A stretch of DNA of 64,000 bases from Aeromonas sp. FDAARGOS 1405 (lineage in GTDB: Bacteria > Pseudomonadota > Gammaproteobacteria > Enterobacterales > Aeromonadaceae): contig NZ_CP077311.1 in the NCBI RefSeq assembly GCF_019048265.1, forward strand, positions 4,163,001-4,227,000, read 5' to 3'. The notes beneath the pieces are model-generated. The model saw nothing but the letters and a program-made list of their open reading frames with translations. It made no database searches and was not told the origin of the DNA. Of the stretch, positions 1-9,260 are shown in pieces. Position 1 is the stretch's first letter, and the number at the start of each line of letters is the position of its first letter. Position numbers and translations under genes: made by a program.

Positions 1-1810
1 TGATCAGCACCACAATCCCCTGCACCTCCTCCATGGCGTTGTTGGCGTGGGAGCTCTGTTCGACGCAACTGTCCATCTCGCGGGAGCACTCCTGCATCAC
101 GGTTACCGCCTTGGCGACCCCCTGCTGCAGGTTCTCGATCATGGTCTGGATCTCGCTTGTGGACTGGGCGGTGCGGCCCGCCAGACTGCGCACCTCATCC
201 GCCACCACCGCAAATCCGCGCCCCTGCTCGCCGGCCCGCGCCGCCTCAATGGCCGCGTTGAGAGCCAACAGGTTGGTCTGCTCGGCAATGCCGCGAATGA
301 CATCGAGGATGTTGCCTATCTGGCTGCTCATGGCGCTCACATCACCAATCACCTTGCCGGTCTGTTGCAACTTGCCCGCCAGCTGATGGGTGGTGGTGAT
401 ATTGCCCGCCATCACCTTTCGCCCCATCTCGGAGGCCTTCTCCACATCCATCACTCGCTCCAGAGTCTGGTTGGCGGCCTGCGCCACTTCCCGCACCGAT
501 GCCTCCATCTGGGTCATGGCGGCGGCGACCGAGGCGGTCTCCTGCCGCTGTTTCTCCAGATCCGCCCGCACCGATTCGGTGGTGCGACGGTTGCCGTGGG
601 CGGCATCGTTAAGCTGGGCCGATGCTTGTGAAAGCTGCGCCAGTACCTCCCCCATCTGGGCGATCAGCAGGTTGATCTGGCTGCCCAGCTGACCAAATTC
701 ATTCTTGCTCTGAAAACCGATGCGCTGGGTCATGTCGCCCTGGGTTACTTCGGTCAGCACCCGCAGCAACTCCCTGAGCGGACGGCGAATGGCCTTGCCT
801 AGGGTATAAGCCACCAGCATGGCAATCAGGATGGCGACCGCTATGCTGGCTCCCTGAGTCAGGGTGCTCTGGCTCTGTGCGGCTTTGGCATGCTGAATGC
901 TCTGGTTCATCAGTTGCTGGCTCTGATCGGTGATCCGCTCAAGCCGATCCTGAATTGCCACGATGAGCGCACTCGCCTGCTTGCTCTTCTCCCGCATCTG
1001 CTCCTGCTGTTGCATCAGCGCCAGATACTGGGCCAGGACACCTTCATTACCGGTCGTATCGCGCACGAAACCGTGGACGTAGTGACCCATGTTGTTGTCG
1101 AAATCCTTGAGCTCACCCTGCAGATCCTTGATGGTGCTGTTGAACCCCTCGATCTGCATCCTGTTGCGCTTGAGCGCAGCTTCAATGGGGGCCGGAATGC
1201 TCTGGTTGAGGGCATCCATGGTGGAGAGTTCGATAGCGGAAAGCTTGGTGGTCAGGGTCTCGGAGAGCATCTTGATGAAGCTGTCGTCGATGGTGATCAT
1301 CATGTCCCCCAGACTCTTCTTGAACTGGGGCAAGCTGACCTGAAACTGCCCCTTGGCCAGATTGACCTTGTGCAATCGGGTGAGCAGCGCCTCGTGTTCG
1401 CCCGGCAGGGTATCGGTCAGTTGCAGGTAGCTGTCGACCTGCTGGCTCAGAGTGCCCATCTCCCCTTGCAGTTCGGGGTGGTGGGCGACCTGCTGGCGCA
1501 AGGCATCGAGGCTCTTGCCCACCGCGGCCTTGGCCTGTTTCAGTTCGGCCACTTCGGCAGGCAGCAGTTTGGGGTCCTGCTCGGTGAGCACATCCCCCAG
1601 CCACTTGTTGGCACTGAGCAGGGTGATCTGGGTCTGGCTGCTGGCAATCACCAGCGGCATCGACTGCCGGGTCACCTGTTCCAGCGCTCCCCCCAGGGTA
1701 TTCTGACTACGAAATGTGAGTAGTGAACTGGCCACCATCACGGCCACCAGGATCGCGAAGCCAAGGTAGACTCGCTGCAAGATGGAGAGATCCGACATTG
1801 TTTGTTTCAT
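1..1810 (-). CDS. Methyl-accepting chemotaxis protein, 3' end cut by window edge
   Basis: This is a transmembrane chemoreceptor that would pass ligand information to CheA/CheW and so bias flagellar rotation. The frame opens at ATG 1808-1810 (complement) and stays open for 603 codons to the window edge, so the C-terminus is missing. There is an N-terminal membrane segment at about residues 10-30. A long helical periplasmic region of about 280 residues follows, rich in Gln and Leu. A second membrane helix lies near 315-340, then a HAMP linker. The signalling domain carries the near-invariant hairpin tip with [19 protein letters not shown] at about residue 500 and [10 protein letters not shown] after it. 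The family is certain. The ligand cannot be read from the sequence. It is divergent from hinT and stands alone. Confidence 0.95.
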   Translation of the reverse strand, partial: MKQTMSDLSILQRVYLGFAILVAVMVASSLLTFRSQNTLGGALEQVTRQSMPLVIASSQTQITLLSANKWLGDVLTEQDPKLLPAEVAELKQAKAAVGKSLDALRQQVAHHPELQGEMGTLSQQVDSYLQLTDTLPGEHEALLTRLHKVNLAKGQFQVSLPQFKKSLGDMMITIDDSFIKMLSETLTTKLSAIELSTMDALNQSIPAPIEAALKRNRMQIEGFNSTIKDLQGELKDFDNNMGHYVHGFVRDTTGNEGVLAQYLALMQQQEQMREKSKQASALIVAIQDRLERITDQSQQLMNQSIQHAKAAQSQSTLTQGASIAVAILIAMLVAYTLGKAIRRPLRELLRVLTEVTQGDMTQRIGFQSKNEFGQLGSQINLLIAQMGEVLAQLSQASAQLNDAAHGNRRTTESVRADLEKQRQETASVAAAMTQMEASVREVAQAANQTLERVMDVEKASEMGRKVMAGNITTTHQLAGKLQQTGKVIGDVSAMSSQIGNILDVIRGIAEQTNLLALNAAIEAARAGEQGRGFAVVADEVRSLAGRTAQSTSEIQTMIENLQQGVAKAVTVMQECSREMDSCVEQSSHANNAMEEVQGIVVLI

Positions 1811-2059
1811 TATTGTCCCGCTGTATATGCAAAAGTCCCTTGCCTGAGTACCCCGTCCTTTTGATACCCTGCAGACCCCTGAACAGGCGCTGCAGATGAC
1901 GTCCCTCTGGCTATCGGTATTCTTAACAATAACTGAAGGGAATGGGACATCAGCTGTGTCAAATCTCGGCTTGTGTCACACTTGACGCGCTGCTCGCCTT
2001 CTTTCGGGAGCCGCTTGGGATGCAAGTTCAATTTTCTTTTTCATATAAGGGAGTTAGCC

Positions 2060-2410
2060 ATGGCGCAAGAAACCATTTTCAGCAAAATCATCCGTAAAGA
2101 GATCCCTGCCGACATCCTTTATCAAGACGATCTGGTCACCGCATTCCGGGATATCCAGCCCAAGGCCAAGACCCATATCCTGATCATCCCGAATGTGCTG
2201 ATCCCCACCGTCAATGACGTGGAAGCCGAACATGAACTGGCCCTTGGCCGGATGTTCACCGTGGCCCGCAAGCTGGCAAGCGATGCGGGTATCGCCGAAG
2301 ATGGCTACCGCCTCATCATGAACTGCAACCGCCACGGTGGGCAGGAGGTCTACCACATCCACATGCATCTGGTCGGCGGCGAGCCGTTGGGACCGCTGCT
2401 CAGCCTGTAA
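2060..2410 (+). CDS. hinT: HinT, HIT-family purine nucleoside phosphoramidase
   Basis: This is a 116-residue cytoplasmic hydrolase of AMP-lysine and other AMP-N phosphoramidates. The histidine triad HIHMHL lies at about residues 99-104, followed by the conserved GGEPLGP tail. An upstream in-frame start at 1973 exists, but ATG 2060 has the Shine-Dalgarno AAGGGAG 9 bases ahead and gives the normal family length. It heads an operon with four lipoprotein genes and thiK. Enterobacteria show the same order (hinT-ycfL-lpoB-thiK), without the extra 478-aa lipoprotein seen here. The stop codon TAA shares its last base with the ATG of the next gene (TAATG), so translation of the two is probably coupled. 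Confidence 0.97.
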   Translation: MAQETIFSKIIRKEIPADILYQDDLVTAFRDIQPKAKTHILIIPNVLIPTVNDVEAEHELALGRMFTVARKLASDAGIAEDGYRLIMNCNRHGGQEVYHIHMHLVGGEPLGPLLSL

Positions 2411-3846
2411 TGAATCGCAACGCCTCAACCTGCCGCAGCGCCCTGTTGCTCTGCGGCGCCCTGCTGTTGCTGGGGGGCTGCGCCTCCCGCTGGCAAGACA
2501 TGTTCGTCTCCTACTCCGATCAGATGGTGCCGCTGCGCAACCAGCTGCTGCTGGGCCATGCCGCCGAAGCGCTGCCCGAGGTGCGCGACTCCACCCTCGG
2601 CGATGACACCTTTATCCTCGATCGCCTTGAAGAGGGGCGCATCGCCTGGCTGGCGGGTCAGGATGCGGGCAGCAAGCAGGCGTTCACCACCGCCGACAGC
2701 CGCCTTCAATGGGAAGACAATCAAGCCGAATACCGGCTGAGCCACGGTCTGGATCAGGTGGGCAGTCTGCTCACCAACGATCAGTCGATGGCCTATCGTA
2801 CTCCCGATTACGAACGCACCATGCTGCACCACTATCTGGCCCTCAACTATCTGCAACGGGGTGATGCCGATGGCGCCCTGGTGGAGGTGCGCCGGGCCAA
2901 TCAGGTGCAGGAGCAGGCCCTGAAACGGCGAGCCGATGAGGTGCGCAAAGCGAAGGATGAGAGCGAAGAGGCCGAAGCAGAAGGCGAGATGCGCCAGCTG
3001 ATGTCGCGCGGCGCACCGGATCTCGACCGGTTGATCGGCAAGGTCAAAAACGGTTTTCAGAACGCCTACACCTTCTATTTTTCCGCCGTGCTCTATGAGG
3101 CGGCCGGGGATCTCAACGATGCCTGGGTCGACTATCAGCGCGGCTACCAGATAGCGCCGGACAACCGCAGCCTGCAAGATGCCTTGCTGCGTCTGGCGCG
3201 GCTGCGTGGCTCACCGGACGAGATCCGCGAGACCGAGAAAAAGATAGGCCGCAAAGCGCCGCCGCTTGCAAAAGATCAAGGCCAACTGGTGGTGCTGTTT
3301 GAAGATGGTTTGATCCCGGCGCGGCGCGAACTGTTCCTGCCGCTGCCCATCTCCACCTCCCGCGGCGATTTTCGCACCTTTACCGTCGCCATCCCCTATT
3401 ACGATAATCGGGCCAGCGACACCGGCCCGCTGACGGTGGAAGTCGGCAAGCGGGTCGAGCAGACCAGCGAGCTGGTCAGGCTGGAAGCGCTGGCCGCCAA
3501 AGATCTGCAGGAGCGGCTGCCCGGCATGCTGACCCGCCAGGCGCTGCGACTGGTGGCCAAGGAGCAGATGCGCCGCACCGCTGCCAAAGAGGGAGGGGAT
3601 GTGGGCAATATTCTGGTGGGGATCTTCAACACCCTCTCGGAGCGGGCCGATACCCGCAGCTGGCTGACGCTGCCAGCTCAGGCATCGAGCTGGCAGGGGA
3701 TGGTGCCGGCCGGTGACATCAATCTCACCCTGGGCGCGGGGGCAGCGCAGCGGCAATTGCCGCTCACCATCCACAAGGGACGCACCACCCTGGTCTGGGT
3801 ACAGCGCCTCGGCGCCGGTCTGACCACCCGGGTGATGCCGCTCTGA
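2410..3846 (+). CDS. COG3014-family lipoprotein, TPR-like
   Basis: This is a 478-residue putative outer-membrane lipoprotein. The signal peptide ends in the lipobox LLGGC with Cys24. Residues of about 60-280 are helical with TPR-like character (YLALNYLQRGDADGALVEVRRA, NAYTFYFSAVLYEAAGDLNDA) and contain an acidic, charged stretch near 170-200 that may be a coiled coil. The C-terminal 200 residues look beta-rich. The role is not established. Its place between hinT and ycfL-lpoB suggests a link to cell-envelope or peptidoglycan work, but this is inferred from neighbourhood only. It starts at the ATG that overlaps the hinT stop. Confidence 0.85.
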   Translation: MNRNASTCRSALLLCGALLLLGGCASRWQDMFVSYSDQMVPLRNQLLLGHAAEALPEVRDSTLGDDTFILDRLEEGRIAWLAGQDAGSKQAFTTADSRLQWEDNQAEYRLSHGLDQVGSLLTNDQSMAYRTPDYERTMLHHYLALNYLQRGDADGALVEVRRANQVQEQALKRRADEVRKAKDESEEAEAEGEMRQLMSRGAPDLDRLIGKVKNGFQNAYTFYFSAVLYEAAGDLNDAWVDYQRGYQIAPDNRSLQDALLRLARLRGSPDEIRETEKKIGRKAPPLAKDQGQLVVLFEDGLIPARRELFLPLPISTSRGDFRTFTVAIPYYDNRASDTGPLTVEVGKRVEQTSELVRLEALAAKDLQERLPGMLTRQALRLVAKEQMRRTAAKEGGDVGNILVGIFNTLSERADTRSWLTLPAQASSWQGMVPAGDINLTLGAGAAQRQLPLTIHKGRTTLVWVQRLGAGLTTRVMPL

Positions 3847-3928
3847 GCAGATGGCGAAGATAGATGAGCAAGACAATTAACCGGGCAGGCTCACACGCGG
3901 CCCCACTCACCCGATTAAGGAGAGCAAG

Positions 3929-4327
3929 ATGAAAGCATACGGGTTGGCCCTCGGGCTCGCGCTGCTGCTGACCGGCTGCGCCACCAACACCTCCGGCGTG
4001 GCGCTCTATGGCCCGGCGGGCGGTGCACCCACGCTGGAGCAGCATCAAAACGTCAACGTCACCCTGACCGAGCTGAGCCGCCGCCAGCAAAATGGCCTGC
4101 TGCAGGTCAATGTGGCCGCCGCCAGCACCCAGCGCGGCGATAACAAGCTGCAATATATCTTCTATTGGTATGATGAGGCCGGTCAGGAGGTCGCCAGCGA
4201 TGGCCGCGGCTGGACCCCCATCAAGCTGCATGGCTATCAGACCCGCACCCTCTCGGCCCTGGCGCCCAGCCCGGCGGCGCAGGGTTACCGGATTTACGTA
4301 CGCGAAGTGATTGAGGAATCCTACTGA
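3929..4327 (+). CDS. ycfL: YcfL-family lipoprotein
   Basis: This is a 132-residue lipoprotein of unknown function. The signal peptide ends in LLLTGC with lipidated Cys17, and a DUF1425-like beta-rich domain follows (NKLQYIFYWYDEAGQEV, then a GWTPIKL segment). The start at 3929 has the Shine-Dalgarno AAGGAGAG 7 bases upstream. Its stop TGA overlaps the lpoB start ATG as TGATGA (4325-4329). The arrangement ycfL-lpoB-thiK is conserved with E. coli, which supports the name. It probably acts in the same envelope process as LpoB, though no biochemical role is known to me. Confidence 0.85.
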   Translation: MKAYGLALGLALLLTGCATNTSGVALYGPAGGAPTLEQHQNVNVTLTELSRRQQNGLLQVNVAAASTQRGDNKLQYIFYWYDEAGQEVASDGRGWTPIKLHGYQTRTLSALAPSPAAQGYRIYVREVIEESY

Positions 4328-4923
4328 TGAAAATGAATCATGCCCTGCTGATATTGACCTCTGCATTGCTCTTGGGCGGCTGCTCCAGCACCACGGTCAG
4401 CTATGGCGATCCCACTGAAACCGAAACCGTCACCGTCGATTACGGCTCAAGCGATCTGCAAGCCATCGCCGACAAGATGGCGGACTCCATGCTGGCGTCG
4501 CCAGCCACCAGCGAGATCACCGCTGGCGGTCGTCCGGTGATGTTTATGGACTCTATCCGCAACAAGACCTCCGAGCACATCGATACCGAAGCGATCACCG
4601 ATACCATCCGCACCAAGCTGCTGCGGGCCGGCAAATTCCGCTTCGTCGACATGAGCAAGGTGGCCGCCGTCAAGCAGCAGCTCGAATACCAGCAGAGCAG
4701 CGGCATGGTGGATCCTGCCTCCATGGTACGTCTGGGCAAGCAGACCGGTGCTCGCTACATGGTCTATGGCAACCTCGCCAGCATCGTCAAAGACAATGGC
4801 AAGGTGAAGGATGTCTACTACCAGATGACCATGAACCTGATGGACCTGCAAAACGGCGAACTGCTGTGGGCCGATCAGAAAGAGATCCGCAAACAGGCGA
4901 AGAAATCCACCTTTGGCTGGTAA
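4327..4923 (+). CDS. lpoB: LpoB, outer-membrane activator of PBP1b
   Basis: This 198-residue lipoprotein reaches through the peptidoglycan to stimulate the bifunctional synthase PBP1b. The lipobox LLLGGC gives Cys19. A short disordered linker is followed by the compact LpoB domain (VMFMDSIRNKTSEHIDTE, LLRAGKFRFVD, QTGARYMVYGNL). The linker is short compared with the proline-rich linker of E. coli LpoB (213 aa). The ATG overlaps the ycfL stop and its 3' end overlaps the thiK frame, so expression is probably coupled. The PBP1b gene itself is not in the window. Confidence 0.92.
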   Translation: MKMNHALLILTSALLLGGCSSTTVSYGDPTETETVTVDYGSSDLQAIADKMADSMLASPATSEITAGGRPVMFMDSIRNKTSEHIDTEAITDTIRTKLLRAGKFRFVDMSKVAAVKQQLEYQQSSGMVDPASMVRLGKQTGARYMVYGNLASIVKDNGKVKDVYYQMTMNLMDLQNGELLWADQKEIRKQAKKSTFGW

Positions 4924-5758
4924 CAGGCTCCTGGTGACAGGCAACTGTGATCCGCTACTGGCCAGCCTGCCCGCCCCCTGGCGGGAGGGGCAGCTGGAAC
5001 CACTCGGGTTAGGCCTGACCAACTGCAACTATCGACTGCGCCTCCCCTCGGGGCGCAGTTACTTTTTGCGTCAGGGCCACTCCGATCCGGTGCGTCTTGG
5101 TATCGACCGCTCCACCGAGTGGCAGCTTTATCAGGGGGCGATAGCCGAAGGACTAGCGCTGCCTTGCCACTATGGCGATGCCGCCAGCGGTCTGATGCTG
5201 CTCGAATGGTGCGATGAGCCAAACTGGGTACATGCGGCGCCACCGGCAGTCGATCAGCCCCGTCTGCTGGCTGAGGTGCTGCGCAAGCTCCATCGCTTGC
5301 CGCTGCCTGCGGTGGTGATGGCGGTGCGAGCCCACGCCGCGGGCTATCGCGCCAGACTGGCCCGCATCCCCTCCTGGCTGCCCGCCCTGGAGCGGGGCTT
5401 GCTCGCCAGCAGTGAGCCAAATGATTGCTGGCGCCCTTGCCACCATGATCTCAATCCGGCTAACTTGTTGGGAAGCAAACCCTGGGTCATCGACTGGGAG
5501 TATGGCGCGGCAGGTCACCCCGGCTTTGAGCTCGCCAGCATCCAGCGCACCCATGAGTGGCCCGCCGAGCGGCGCGACGAGCTGGAAGCGCACTATCTGC
5601 AGGCCCTGCCGCGCCACCAGTGGCCTGATTTTCAGAGCGAGGCATTTTTACCCTGGGTCGACTATATCGGCCTGCTCTGGGCCCTGCTGATGGCAGAGCA
5701 ACAGCCCTCACTCGACTATGACACCCTGATCGCCATCAACCGGCAACGACTGGAGTAA
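4913..5758 (+). CDS. thiK: ThiK, thiamine kinase
   Basis: This phosphorylates thiamine to thiamine monophosphate in vitamin B1 salvage. It has a choline/aminoglycoside-kinase fold. The catalytic loop HHDLNPANLL lies at about residues 181-190 and the metal-binding IDWEYGAAGHPGFELA at about 194-210. The longest frame begins with TTG at 4913, overlapping lpoB by 11 bases (281 aa). A GTG at 4934 is an alternative (274 aa, the length of the E. coli protein). Neither has a strong Shine-Dalgarno, so translation may depend on coupling to lpoB. Its position directly after lpoB matches the enterobacterial order. Confidence 0.88.
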   Translation: MAGNRLLVTGNCDPLLASLPAPWREGQLEPLGLGLTNCNYRLRLPSGRSYFLRQGHSDPVRLGIDRSTEWQLYQGAIAEGLALPCHYGDAASGLMLLEWCDEPNWVHAAPPAVDQPRLLAEVLRKLHRLPLPAVVMAVRAHAAGYRARLARIPSWLPALERGLLASSEPNDCWRPCHHDLNPANLLGSKPWVIDWEYGAAGHPGFELASIQRTHEWPAERRDELEAHYLQALPRHQWPDFQSEAFLPWVDYIGLLWALLMAEQQPSLDYDTLIAINRQRLE

Positions 5759-5761
5759 CAG

Positions 5762-6619
5762 ATGATAAACAAGGTGCGCTGGCACAAGCCGAAAACCTGG
5801 GGTCTGCTGCTGATCGGCCTGCTGCTGACCGGCTGCTCCACCCGGGTGATCTACTACTGGCTCGATACCGCCATCATCTGGCAGCTGGATGACTACTTTG
5901 CCCTCTCCTATTCGCAGAAGGATCTGCTCAGCCGCGAAGTGAAGGGGCTGATGGCCTGGCATCGCCAACACGAGCTGCCGCGCTACGCCAGGGATCTCGA
6001 TGCACTGGCCAAGGCGGTGGCCAGCCCCATGACGCCGGAGCAGATCTCGACCAACCTGGATGCGGTGCAGCAGAGCCTGACCCGCACGCTGGAAAACACT
6101 ATCCCCCGTGCGGTCAGGCTGGCGCGCACCCTGACCGACGAGCAGGTGGCCCGCTTTATGACCGATCGGGTCAAGCGGCAGCAGGAGCGGCAAAAGGGCT
6201 TTGCCACTGAGCCCAAAGAGCAGATGCTGGCGGAGTTTCGCGACAAGATGAACAAGCGGCTCGAGTTCTGGATTGGCGAGGTGAAACCGGCACAGGCGCC
6301 ACTGGTGGCCCAGTGGGCCGAATGGCAATACGAGCTGATGCCCCCCTGGCTCGAGTTTCAGGAGTCCTGGACCCAGGAGCTGGACAGGCTGATGAAGCAG
6401 CGCCAGAGCCCCGACTTTACCCGCGAGCTGACTGACCTGCTGGCCGAGGGGGATGGGCTGATGGATGGCCGCTTTACCGGCTATACCGAGCAGTCGCGCC
6501 AACGTACCGTCAACTGGCTGAGCGCCATGAGCCAGTCGCTGGATATCTCCCAGCGGGCCCATCTCTACTCCCTGCTCAAGGGTTATGCACGCGACTTCAA
6601 GCAGATGAGCGGCAGCTGA
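5762..6619 (+). CDS. DUF6279-family lipoprotein
   Basis: This is a 285-residue predicted lipoprotein. The signal peptide LLLIGLLLTGCS puts the lipidated cysteine at residue 25. The mature part is almost entirely helical and charged, starting with an aromatic segment (YYWLDTAIIWQLDDYF) followed by arginine-rich helices. The family is widespread in gammaproteobacteria and has no assigned function that I know of. It starts three bases after the thiK stop and closes the hinT operon. Two inverted repeats follow at 6625-6674. Confidence 0.8.
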   Translation: MINKVRWHKPKTWGLLLIGLLLTGCSTRVIYYWLDTAIIWQLDDYFALSYSQKDLLSREVKGLMAWHRQHELPRYARDLDALAKAVASPMTPEQISTNLDAVQQSLTRTLENTIPRAVRLARTLTDEQVARFMTDRVKRQQERQKGFATEPKEQMLAEFRDKMNKRLEFWIGEVKPAQAPLVAQWAEWQYELMPPWLEFQESWTQELDRLMKQRQSPDFTRELTDLLAEGDGLMDGRFTGYTEQSRQRTVNWLSAMSQSLDISQRAHLYSLLKGYARDFKQMSGS

Positions 6620-6624
6620 CGAGC

Positions 6625-6674
6625 GGCACCGAATGGTGCCATGCGCCCGGGACAACCTTGTTCAAACCGGGCGC
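6625..6674 (+). terminator. Two adjacent hairpins after the hinT operon
   Basis: GGCACC/GGTGCC with a 4-base loop (6625-6640) is followed by GCGCCCGG/CCGGGCGC with a 16-base loop (6643-6674). Neither is followed by a clear T-run, so factor-independent termination is uncertain. They could instead stabilise the 3' end of the operon mRNA. Confidence 0.4.
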
Positions 6675-6714
6675 TTATGGTAGTTTGCCCTTCCTATTTA
6701 TCGGGAATTAACTT

Positions 6715-7149
6715 TTGCGCCTTATCGACAAAGTAAAACTGGTGCTGGTAACTCTGGTTATCGCCCTCACCCTGCTTTGTTCCATCGCCCGAATGGAAGG
6801 CCCGCTGCTACCCGCATCTCCCCACAGTGAACAGCAGCAGACTCAGGTGTTCAATCAGCTTAGCGACAGCGATGATGGCATCATCAAGTTTGTCGGCAGC
6901 CATCAGAATCACCTGCTGCGTCTCGAACAATCCCTACGCAGTGACAACCAGCCCAAGAGTGTGGTCTACGAGCTGATCCAGAGCTGGTCGGCCCAAGCCA
7001 TCCTGCTGTTGCTGCTCGGCTGGCTGATGCTGGCACCCGAGCTCTATCACAAACAGAGTTTTCGCGATCGCTTCGGTGCGATCCATCGGCGCCATCTACA
7101 GCGCCAACATCTGCAATACCGCTTCACCCAGAGCTATCTGAGCGCCTGA
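6715..7149 (+). CDS. Small membrane protein upstream of the second SecDF pair, unknown function
   Basis: I do not recognise this 144-residue protein. It starts with TTG at 6715. The next ATG would remove the first hydrophobic segment (VKLVLVTLVIALTLLC, about residues 7-22), so TTG is preferred. A second membrane helix lies at about 93-107 (AILLLLLGWLMLAPEL). A polar, Gln/Ser-rich loop of about 65 residues lies between them and would be periplasmic if the N-terminus is cytoplasmic. The C-terminus is basic and His/Arg-rich. It is 158 bases ahead of secD2 on the same strand. It might be an accessory subunit, in the way YajC accompanies SecDF, but it has no YajC similarity that I can see. Confidence 0.6.
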   Translation: MRLIDKVKLVLVTLVIALTLLCSIARMEGPLLPASPHSEQQQTQVFNQLSDSDDGIIKFVGSHQNHLLRLEQSLRSDNQPKSVVYELIQSWSAQAILLLLLGWLMLAPELYHKQSFRDRFGAIHRRHLQRQHLQYRFTQSYLSA

Positions 7150-7307
7150 CCCCGGAGGGGCTGGCACATCCACTGTTTGCTCATCTCCTCTTCCTGACGG
7201 ATCCGGCGGCTGCCTGATCCGCATCTGATGCATCCCATTTTTTGCGCCTTGCCGAGCCTTGTTGCTATCGGCCCGGGCACCATTCTCCTGACAGAGGCTT
7301 GTTTGCC

Positions 7308-9110
7308 ATGAGAAAGAGCAATCGCACCGTTCTCAACCGCATGAGCAAGTGGCAGTACGCACTACTGCTGTTGATGCTGTTGACCTTTACCTTTTACTCC
7401 CTGCCCACCTTTTTTGGTGAGCAGCCCTCCCTCGGCCTGCACGGACAGCAGCGCCTGACCACCCAGCAACAGATGCTGCTGAGCGACAAGCACCTGACAC
7501 CGGTCAAAGTGATCGAGCAACCTGAGCGGGTCGAGCTGGTCTTTGCCAGCCAGGGCGAACAGCAGCGCGCCAAGCAGTTGCTGGAGCAGCAAGGGGTCGA
7601 CAGTGCTGCCCTGACACTGGAGTTTCACTCCAATGCGCCGGCCTGGATCACCCGCCTCGGCGCCGACCCCATCAAGCTGGGGCTCGATCTGCGTGGCGGC
7701 TCCCAGCTTCTGATCGGGGTGGACGTGGACTTTGTCATCGACAATCAGACCAAGAATCTGGTGGATACCCTGCGCACCCGCTTCCGTGAAGCCAACCTGC
7801 GCGGCGCCAGCGTCACGCGCAGCGCACAGGGCGCCGTAGCCGTCACCCTGCCGGAGGTCGCCGAACAGGAGAGCTGGCTCTCTATCATCAAAGAGAGTGC
7901 CGGTACCCGTCAGGATCAGTGGAAGCTGACCCGCTCCGGCAATGATCTGAAACTGGTGCTGAGCGAGGCGGAGCGTACCCTGCTGGTCAACAACGCCGTG
8001 ACCCAGAACCTGTCGATCCTGAAAAAACGGATCAACGAGCTCGGCATCGTCGAGGCCTCGGTGGTGCGTCAGGGGCAGGATGGTATCCGTATCGAACTGC
8101 CCGGGGTACATAACCCCAAACAGGCGAAAGAGGTGATCGGGGCCACCGCCTCGCTGGCCTTCTACGAGGCCAAAGCCGACAGCCACTTCTACATCGCCGA
8201 TCGCAACGGTCAGGCCGTCGGCATGGCGCGCAAGCCGGTACTCACCGGCGAGCACATCGTCGATGCCCGCGCCAATATGGGCGAGATGGGCCAGCCCCAG
8301 GTCAATATCGTGCTCGACACCCTGGGTGGCAGCAAGATGAACCAGTTCAGCCGCCTGCATGTGGGCAAGCCGATGGCGACCGTCTTCACCGAGTACAAGA
8401 CCAATGCCCAGGGCAAACTGCGCGCCCAGAGCGAGGTGATCAACGTCGCCACCATCCAGACCGCCCTTGGCAACCAGTTCCGCATCACCGGCATTGGCAG
8501 TCTGCCGGAAGCACAAGAGCTGGCCATGCTGCTGCGCGCCGGTGCCCTCACCGCCCCTCTCAAGATCCTGGAAGAACGCAGCATAGGCCCGACGCTGGGG
8601 ATGCAGAATATCGAGGCGGGTTTCACCGCGCTGGCCTTCGGCATGGCAGGCATGATGCTGTTTATGATGGCCTGGTACCGCAAATTCGGCTGGGTTGCCA
8701 TCACGGCGCTGGTCGCCAACCTGTTGATGCAGGTCGGCATGCTGGCAGTGCTGCCGGGCGCCGTGCTGACCCTGCCGGGGATCGCCGGTCTGGTGCTGAC
8801 GGTGGGCATGGCGGTGGATACCCATGTGCTGATCTTCGAGCGGATCAGGGACCGTCTGCGAGAAGGGGGCTCATTGGCCAACGCCATCGACTTTGGCTAT
8901 CGCTCGGCCTTCCACACCATTTTCGATGCCAACATCACCACCCTCATCTGCGCTGTGGTGCTCTACTCCATCGGCTCCGGGCCGCTGCAGGGCTTCTCCA
9001 TCACCCTCATTCTGGGTCTGCTCTCCAGCATGATCACCGGGATCTGGGGAACGCGCGCCATCATCAATCCCCTGTGGGGACGCAGCAACGAGCGCACGCT
9101 GAAGGTGTAA
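7308..9110 (+). CDS. SecD-like protein translocase subunit (second SecD paralogue)
   Basis: This is a 600-residue inner-membrane RND-type protein that, with SecF, uses the proton- or sodium-motive force to pull secreted proteins through SecYEG. There is one N-terminal membrane helix (about 14-30), then a large periplasmic domain with the LGLDLRGGSQLLIGVD motif at about 120-135. Five or six C-terminal membrane helices contain VGMAVDTHVLIFERI near residue 500. The aspartate needed for ion translocation is retained, but the usual AVDANVLI reads AVDTHVLI here. ATG 7308 is chosen over TTG 7242 because it begins the typical basic N-terminus. There is no yajC or tgt next to it, as expected for a paralogue outside the main yajC-secDF operon. 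Confidence 0.9.
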   Translation: MRKSNRTVLNRMSKWQYALLLLMLLTFTFYSLPTFFGEQPSLGLHGQQRLTTQQQMLLSDKHLTPVKVIEQPERVELVFASQGEQQRAKQLLEQQGVDSAALTLEFHSNAPAWITRLGADPIKLGLDLRGGSQLLIGVDVDFVIDNQTKNLVDTLRTRFREANLRGASVTRSAQGAVAVTLPEVAEQESWLSIIKESAGTRQDQWKLTRSGNDLKLVLSEAERTLLVNNAVTQNLSILKKRINELGIVEASVVRQGQDGIRIELPGVHNPKQAKEVIGATASLAFYEAKADSHFYIADRNGQAVGMARKPVLTGEHIVDARANMGEMGQPQVNIVLDTLGGSKMNQFSRLHVGKPMATVFTEYKTNAQGKLRAQSEVINVATIQTALGNQFRITGIGSLPEAQELAMLLRAGALTAPLKILEERSIGPTLGMQNIEAGFTALAFGMAGMMLFMMAWYRKFGWVAITALVANLLMQVGMLAVLPGAVLTLPGIAGLVLTVGMAVDTHVLIFERIRDRLREGGSLANAIDFGYRSAFHTIFDANITTLICAVVLYSIGSGPLQGFSITLILGLLSSMITGIWGTRAIINPLWGRSNERTLKV

Positions 9111-9260
9111 CGGGACAGCAATCCCTCTGATGAGCGGCTTTGGCTGCGCCATCGGCCATGGATATGGCCGGAGCGGCCAAAGCAGAACACTATTTCCCGG
9201 CGTGTCGCGACACGTCGTGATGGGCCAACAGCCTGATGCTGGCTGGCCAAGGAGAGAATT

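Noticed and set aside
7362..8825. A 487-codon frame opposite the SecD-like gene
   Set aside because: High-GC third-position bias keeps the antisense frame open; the sense strand has clear SecD motifs.
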